In this document: one piece after another, positions 58,735 through 64,000 of the stretch | Numbering within the stretch: the first letter of the stretch is position 1 | How the letters are laid out: the number at the start of each line of letters is the position of its first letter | Assembly: GCA_036417435.1 (NCBI GenBank) | Contig: CM070901.1 | Location: 65,530,501-65,594,500, forward strand | From: Inia geoffrensis | Lineage: Eukaryota > Chordata > Mammalia > Artiodactyla > Iniidae | DNA length: 64,000 nt | Direction of reading: 5' to 3' | Program-made: the position numbers and the translations under genes | The notes under the pieces: generated by a model | Told to the model about the DNA's origin: nothing | What the model saw: the letters and a program-made list of their open reading frames with translations, nothing else | Database searches by the model: none

Positions 58735-58950
58735 CACTGGGAGGGCTTGGTTATAGTGACACACCAAAAACAATGAGAACACCTAGCTTCAAGATCTTTG
58801 TTTCTAAATGACATTCTTAACTAAAAAGAACCAGGGATAAGTGTTGACGTTGGGCGATGGGTAATGCAGTGTCATTATACAATTCTTTCTACTCTGTGTA
58901 TATTTGAAATTTCTCAGCATAAAAAGTTTTTATTAAAAAAAAAAAACAGA
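58735..58950 (+). mobile_element. L1M 3' end
   Basis: 'ggataagtgttgacgttgggcgatgggtaatgcagtgtcattatacaattctttctactctgtgtatatttgaaatttctcagcataaaaag' with an A-tract at 58936-58947 matches L1M 3' termini. Confidence 0.65.
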
Positions 58951-59250
58951 AATTTTGGAAGAGTGGGAGGAATGGCTAATTCTATGAGTGTGTCAGGAAA
59001 AGAATTAGGTGAAGACTGAATGGGAAAGTGAGATAATACTCAAAGCATAACTGGGAAAATGTCAAAAGGACATAGAAACCAGTTTGATAGGGTCTCTACT
59101 AGCCAGATTTGGGACAATTTGAGCATGAAAATAATAGTAACAAATATATGTCGAATAATATAGAAAACCATGAGTCCACATTTATATATGTAAATATATA
59201 CATACATACATATATATATATACAAATGGAAAGTGAATAGAGATATTTGT
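58951..59250. other. Unassigned sequence with (TA)/(CATA) repeat
   Basis: A TATATA/CATACATA simple repeat spans about 59185-59222; the minus frame 59040-59225 is driven by it. Confidence 0.5.
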
Positions 59251-59254
59251 CACT

Positions 59255-59400
59255 ATTTTCCAGCTGAATAATATTATTTCATTACATGGATAAACAGTAG
59301 TTCCTATTACTGTTTCCTTACTGGTTTAAATTGTTTTCACTCCTCCAGCTATTATAATAATATTGTAATGAATAGCCTTGTAGGCACTTATTTTTAAAGG
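59255..59400 (-). mobile_element. L1M ORF2 3' fragment
   Basis: 'ccagctgaataatattatttcattacatggataaacagtag' and 'ccagctattataataatattgtaatgaatagccttgtaggcac' are a reverse-complement L1 ORF2 end. Confidence 0.6.
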
Positions 59401-59404
59401 AACA

Positions 59405-60355
59405 CTAACAAACTGGAACACATGAGTAAAGAATGGGGTTGGAGAAATAGAAGGAGTTCCCTCCAATTTTACATAGAACAATGTGAAGAGCTACACAAAT
59501 GAAAAACTTTTATAATCATCATAAACCACATTATATGTCTTATCGTGGTGTCAGTACCTTGCTGCTGCCAAGGCAGGATACTGCTCCTGACCAGAGGGAT
59601 ATCTTCAAGTAGCAGTGTCAAGAGCACTAAGGGCAGTAGTTATCTCCTCTTATTTTCCCAGCCCCTGGAATGAAACCTCGGATAGGCCAAGGGGAGATAT
59701 CTGATTGTTCTTCTCCATTAACAAATGCATTGTCTACAGACATAGTTCATATAGGTATAGATGCTTGTTGTCAGTGTGCTCACATAAACAATCACCATTA
59801 TTCAAGATATTAAATGACTATTCCATTACTTCTGACATATACATATCAGTGCCATTGTACTAAAGACAATAGAACAGTTTAGAGACAGCCAGGTAAAATT
59901 ATCATATGGGTTTATTAAAGGGGTGGGCAGAGAGTAATAATTTTGGAATGATGAAGATGTGTTTATAAAATGCAAATGAAATTTTGATATGGGTCAAGTA
60001 TGATCCAATTTAAAAACATACACTGTTCTCATATCACTCTTAAAGTTGACTTTTCCAAAGATCACGTGTCTTGTCTTATTTAATAATAGAGTGTTCTTAA
60101 GAGATCAAATACATCTCTGACACATGTCCAGGATCCAAACCAACATTTTGTGTCTGAATCTACCTGTCTGCAAAATGCAGTGAAGAAAAGATCTTTCTCA
60201 GTGCTCTCCTCAAGGGAACATAACTTGCTTTTAGAAAGCCTTAAGTATTAGATTTCCAGAGCTTTGTTTCTAAATTAAAGATCAGAGAAACTGGAAGCTA
60301 AAGAGTCAGAAGTCACTGATCAATGAAGGGTCAGACAAGAAGAGGTCAAGGATGG
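59405..60355. other. Unassigned sequence
   Basis: No gene or named repeat. Confidence 0.35.
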
Positions 60356-60359
60356 GAGT

Positions 60360-60520
60360 AGAGAGCAGAGCTCTCTACTTGAAGTGCTATACTTGAGTCT
60401 TTGTCACCCTATCACTAATTATTTGTATGAATATGGACAAAACACTTAAGTGTCTAGGCTTTTATCTCTACAGTGAGATTAGAATTAATTGTCTTCCTGG
60501 AAGAATATCATAAACTCTTG
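60360..60520 (+). mobile_element. MIR SINE, diverged
   Basis: 'ttatttgtatgaatatggacaaaacacttaagtgtctaggcttttatctctacagtgagattagaattaattg' follows the MIR core (agctgtgtgaccttgggcaagtcacttaacctctctgagcctcagtttc). Confidence 0.5.
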
Positions 60521-60603
60521 AGTTCCTTTTCAGCCTTAGGAGCTATGGATTTATGAAACACCTCTGAAATGGCACTTACACTGTTACCTGAAAACTGGTT
60601 TTG

Positions 60604-61163
60604 CCTCTTGGTGTGTGTTGAGCCAATAGACACAACCAAGCCAAAGACTGGGCAAAGGAAGGATTTATTACTGCTTGCAGCAAGTAAGGAGAACACCAAG
60701 GCATCTTTCCCAAAGCGATGTCTCCCTGAACAGTAAAATTGGGGAAGTTTTAAGCTAAGGGTACATGCATATCCATGAGAGGACTTTAGCAGAGTAGAAT
60801 TCCGCTTAGAATGGGGGCAAAGGTAGATAGAGTCCAAGCTCTAGTTGATTGTAGTCAGGAGGGTCAACATCATCATTCCATCCTCCACCTGGGTGGGAGC
60901 CTTGGTTCCTGCAGAACTCAAAGATATATTACTGTGTATATCCTGTGAGGAATAAAGACCCTGCCCCAAGCTGCATTATTGTTTCTTGACTGCTTCTCCC
61001 TTGTTTCTGCATTCTGTCCCTTAAGATCATTAATTACTGAGACATGTTCAAGGACAAGAATTGCATCCAGGCTTAGATCACAAAATGGCTTGGGCCAAAA
61101 TGGGTTCTCTTTTGTCCAGAAAGTCATTCCTGGTTCTCTTTCTCAAAGGAGTCCCTAACCTCT
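60604..61163 (-). mobile_element. Solo ERV LTR, about 550 bp
   Basis: The LTR body is 60609-61158, read on the minus strand. The end at 60609 is 'tggtgtgtgttgagcc' on the plus strand (CA end in element sense). A perfect 5-bp duplication, cctct, flanks it at 60604-60608 and 61159-61163. The element-sense AATAAA signal lies at 60664-60669, a normal distance from the 3' LTR end. No primer-binding site or internal sequence follows, so this is a solo LTR left by recombination. In the element's sense the 5' end reads TT rather than TG, probably a mutation. The minus frame 60508-60837 reads through the LTR and is not a gene. Class (ERV1 or ERV2) is uncertain. Confidence 0.7.
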
Positions 61164-61174
61164 CTGTTTACAAA

Positions 61175-63220
61175 ATCCCTCCAGAATGCTGTGATGGAGG
61201 GAACTCTCAATACTTCTGCTAATGACTGTTTGGGTGGTCTTTGAGAAAGTCGCTTCACATTTCTTTATTTCTGTTTCTTGTTTTTCATAGAAGAAAGGTA
61301 CTGTAAATCAATTTCTAGCCAAAAACTTTATCCCAACAAAATCTTATACCAAGTTCCAATACTTAAAATGTTTAAGTAAAGCTGGTCTGGTGAAAGTGGG
61401 TGTTAAAACGTGAAGCTCCATGACTCAGTCCTCCTTGATGAAGCTGTTAATCCCAGGGAATGGCTCAGATTAAACAGTCTATAATTCCAACATCATCAAA
61501 CTGATTTATATGCAGTTTTGGACTGTCATACTTAACTATATAAAATGAGACAAACCTGAATTTAGCTCTGAATTTCAAGTCACCTGAATTTTTTTTTTTT
61601 TAACATTTACAAATCAAAACATGATGGTGCCCTTCCAAACTCAACTCTCAGAGGTTTCAAAAAAATTACATGCTAAATCCCAGGACACTTTTATCCTTTA
61701 CCTAGGGTGGGCCTTAAGGGCATTCTGAGACCTCTCCATGACCTAACTCTGTTCTATCTCAGGAAAGAGAGGTATCTCCCTCTGCTAGATAAACTTTTCC
61801 TCACAGGATTTACGGCCACCCACTCTCAGGCCTGCAGGTCAAGGCACAAATGAAAAAGAAGGTCCCCAAGGGGAATTGCTAACATTAATGAGACAATCAG
61901 GGTTTTGGCCCTGAGGTTAAATGCCTTTGAAGATTTCAGGTTATATCTCAGGGAAAATGTTTCTAGCTGTGGTTCCTACAGCAACCTAAATTCTAATCTC
62001 ATTCTCCCTAATGAATGACATAACAATTCTTGGCAAGTCTTTTTCCCCTTTCTGAAGAGTCAGCTTTCTCATATTTGAAGGAGATTGGCTCCCTACAGGC
62101 TACACTGAGGGGCTCCAGTGATTAAGAAGATAAGCAGAAGTAAAGTGCAAGTTCCTTAATAAAAGGGTGTTGCTGGAATATCAAGTCCTATCATGATTCA
62201 CAGAGGAATTTGCCCCAAACATAGGTTCTTGGGAAAACATTAAGGCTCAGCTGTGTGTACCAAAGGAGGAGCGAGGGCTGAGCCTTCTTGCTGATGTATA
62301 TGGTTTCACTGTTATCAAGTCAACATTGCACATAATGAAGGGACACAGCAACCGTCACTGAATTGATGACTGAGCTGTTCATCCAATACTTACATGGTGA
62401 AAATGGAATGTTAAGTGCTTTTTAACAGTCACTGAGCACATTAGAGCATTTACATCATGGTCCTTTTGTCTCTTACCAAGTTCCAAGTAAATAAGTATGG
62501 CATTGAAGTTAAATGGGGAACACTATTGAACTCAAATTTCTCCACCTAGGAGTTCTAGGACTAAATTGCAAGATAATTGAAACTTTGGAGAAAAGCAATG
62601 AGTTGAAAATGAATAGAGCCCTAGTTAAACTGGTCTTGTGCCTAGCTTTTTCAGAGATGCTTTGCTGGGACCAGATTCCTTGAAGTGCATGGAATTCCAC
62701 AGCACCTCTGACACAGTGCTATATGTAACAATTGATCATTGAGATGGCCACCAGTGAGGCAGACTAATCACATAGTGCTGAAGTTGGATTTTGTTGAGGG
62801 GGAAGAACTTAGCAAGAGAGACCCATGTACATGCTCACTAAGAATTACATGTTTATGATAAATGATTAAAATATCATGTAAATAAGCATGCAGATAGGCT
62901 CAACGTGAGCCTGACCTCTGTAGATTTTACCAGCCTTTCACATTTTCCCCAGTCTTTTCACATCTTGTAGTGTGACAGAATCAATATATCTGATAGAAAC
63001 ACACTTCAGTTCCCTAAATTATATAATTGAGTAAACATTTTATTAGCCTGCATTTTATTGGCTTAAACCCCCTTTAACTTACACTTCCACGCATTGACAG
63101 TACAGTAATAACAGATGTTCATAGCCCTGCATATGAGGTACAGCAATATCTCAATGGGTTTTTTGATTTCTAAAGAAAGATTATCTTGTGTTGAATTCAT
63201 TTTTGGATTTACATGTGTTT
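61175..63220. other. Unassigned sequence, about 2 kb
   Basis: No gene or firmly named repeat. A T-tract lies at about 61589-61600. The minus frame 62509-62700 has no domain. Confidence 0.35.
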
Positions 63221-63231
63221 TATGGTCTATA

Positions 63232-63453
63232 CAGGGTGAGCAAACTACGGCTCATTGGTCAAATCCAGCCTGCCATCTGCTTTTGTAAAAAATATTGGAG
63301 CACATCTACACCCCACCCATTCATTCATATATTGTCTATATCTGCTTTTGCATTACTATGTCAGAGTTGAGTGTTTGTGACAGAGACCATGTGCAGTGTG
63401 AAGCCTAAAATATTGGCTATCTGGACCTTTTATGAAACAGTTTGCCAATCCAT
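63232..63453 (+). mobile_element. hAT-type nonautonomous DNA transposon
   Basis: The element begins 'cagggtgagcaaactacgg' and ends 'gaaacagtttgccaatccat', near-inverted ends of a Charlie-group element. Inside are 'caaatccagcctgccatctgcttttgtaaa', 'cattcatatattgtctatatctgcttttgc', 'cagagttgagtgtttgtgacagagacc' and 'gaagcctaaaatattggctatctgg'. Likely 8-bp duplications, ggtctata at 63224-63231 and ggtcaata at 63454-63461, differ at one base; 8 bp is the hAT hallmark. Confidence 0.8.
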
Positions 63454-63549
63454 GGTCAATACTAATTTGAAAATTAGTATGCTTGGCATGATCTATGTAG
63501 TAAGCAACAGTGTGCCAGAGCCTGCTCATCTCATGAGAGCTGATTGTGT

Positions 63550-63700
63550 ACATCTCTTCTCACCTATTCATTTTGTGATGTCTTGTTGGCAGCTGGAAAT
63601 TAGCCATGGCTGGAGTATTCTCACCAACGAACACCACAAATCAGATTATTTTTCCATAAAGAACTGGTCATTAAATCTTTTCCAGCACACCACTGGTAGT
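63550..63700. mobile_element. Possible old DNA transposon fragment
   Basis: 'ggcagctggaaattagccatggctggagtattctcaccaacg' followed by 'ctggtcattaaatcttttccagcacaccactgg' resembles the ends of a short hAT-type MER element; family and limits uncertain. Confidence 0.35.
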
Positions 63701-63851
63701 AACCTTTTATTAGTCAGAACCCCTACTTAAGCTAGATAATAGATGTGCTGCCTTAGGACAGACATCTAATTAGCAATGTGGACCCAATCTACATTAAAGA
63801 ACATCACTGGAATTTGAAATATTTAATTTTGCTAATTAAAAAAACAATTCA

Positions 63852-64000
63852 GGGCTTCCCTGGTGGCTCAGTGGTTGAGAGTCCGCCTGCCGATGCAGGG
63901 GACACAGGTTCATGTCCCGGTCCGGGAGGATCCCACATGCCAAGGAGCAGCTGGGCCCGTGAGCTATGGCCGCTGAGCCTGTGCGTCCGCAGCCTGTGCT
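63852..64000 (+). mobile_element. CHR-type cetacean SINE, cut by the window end
   Basis: The head 'gggcttccctggtggctcag' and body to 'gcagcctgtgct' are present; the 3' end and tail lie beyond the window. The left flank is AT-rich with an A-run at 63838-63844. Confidence 0.95.

Noticed and set aside
60508..60837. 109-codon minus-strand frame
   Set aside because: Almost all of it lies in the solo ERV LTR.
1..64000. A novel defence system, operon or CRISPR-like array
   Set aside because: The sequence is vertebrate noncoding DNA; no regular spacer array, operon structure or clustered genes is present.

Overview
The window is nuclear DNA of a cetacean (whale or dolphin). The main evidence is seven copies of the tRNA-derived CHR-type SINE, whose head begins gggcttccctggtgg. 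These copies are CpG-rich and most keep poly-A tails; four have perfect target-site duplications. Young LINE-1 3' ends of the artiodactyl/cetacean type are also present. The rest is AT-rich sequence filled with old mammalian repeats (MIR, L2, CR1/L3, MaLR LTRs, ERV-L, hAT elements, L1M). I found no protein-coding exon, CpG island, tRNA or rRNA gene, or CRISPR array. No open reading frame exceeds about 133 codons, and the longest ones lie inside repeats. The window looks like intergenic or intronic gene-desert sequence.

Layout. 0-9 kb: old degenerate repeats, MIRs and two 5'-truncated L1 3' ends (about 2.9-3.4 kb on plus, 7.8-8.3 kb on minus). 9.4-12.3 kb: a decayed ERV-L-like provirus remnant with two diverged LTR-like direct repeats around a ruined pol segment. 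13-29 kb: many MIR and L2 fragments, three CHR SINEs (one inside a MIR, two forming an inverted pair), a CR1/L3 relic, an L1M 3' end and a compound AT/AC microsatellite. 30-31.5 kb: two MaLR (MLT1-type) LTRs in opposite orientation with an L1 piece between them. 36.1-44.7 kb: a block of nested, mostly minus-strand L1M sequence, interrupted by another L1 3' fragment and by a young L1 with a twin-priming 5' inversion. 46.9-56 kb: a young L1 3' end, a large L2, more MIRs, a MER5-like element and two CHR SINEs, one carrying an extra 74-bp 5' segment inside its target-site duplication. 57-64 kb: an MLT1-type LTR, L1M ends, a solo ERV LTR of about 550 bp with a 5-bp duplication, a hAT-type element, and a CHR SINE cut off by the window end.

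No genes work together here. The content is a record of transposition. The most informative loci are the SINE with the 5' extension (48881-49207), the inverted L1 (42695-43422), the ERV-L pol remnant (10850-11400) and the solo LTR (60604-61163). I saw no previously undescribed biological system. Repeat family names rest on recognition by eye, and boundaries of old elements are approximate.
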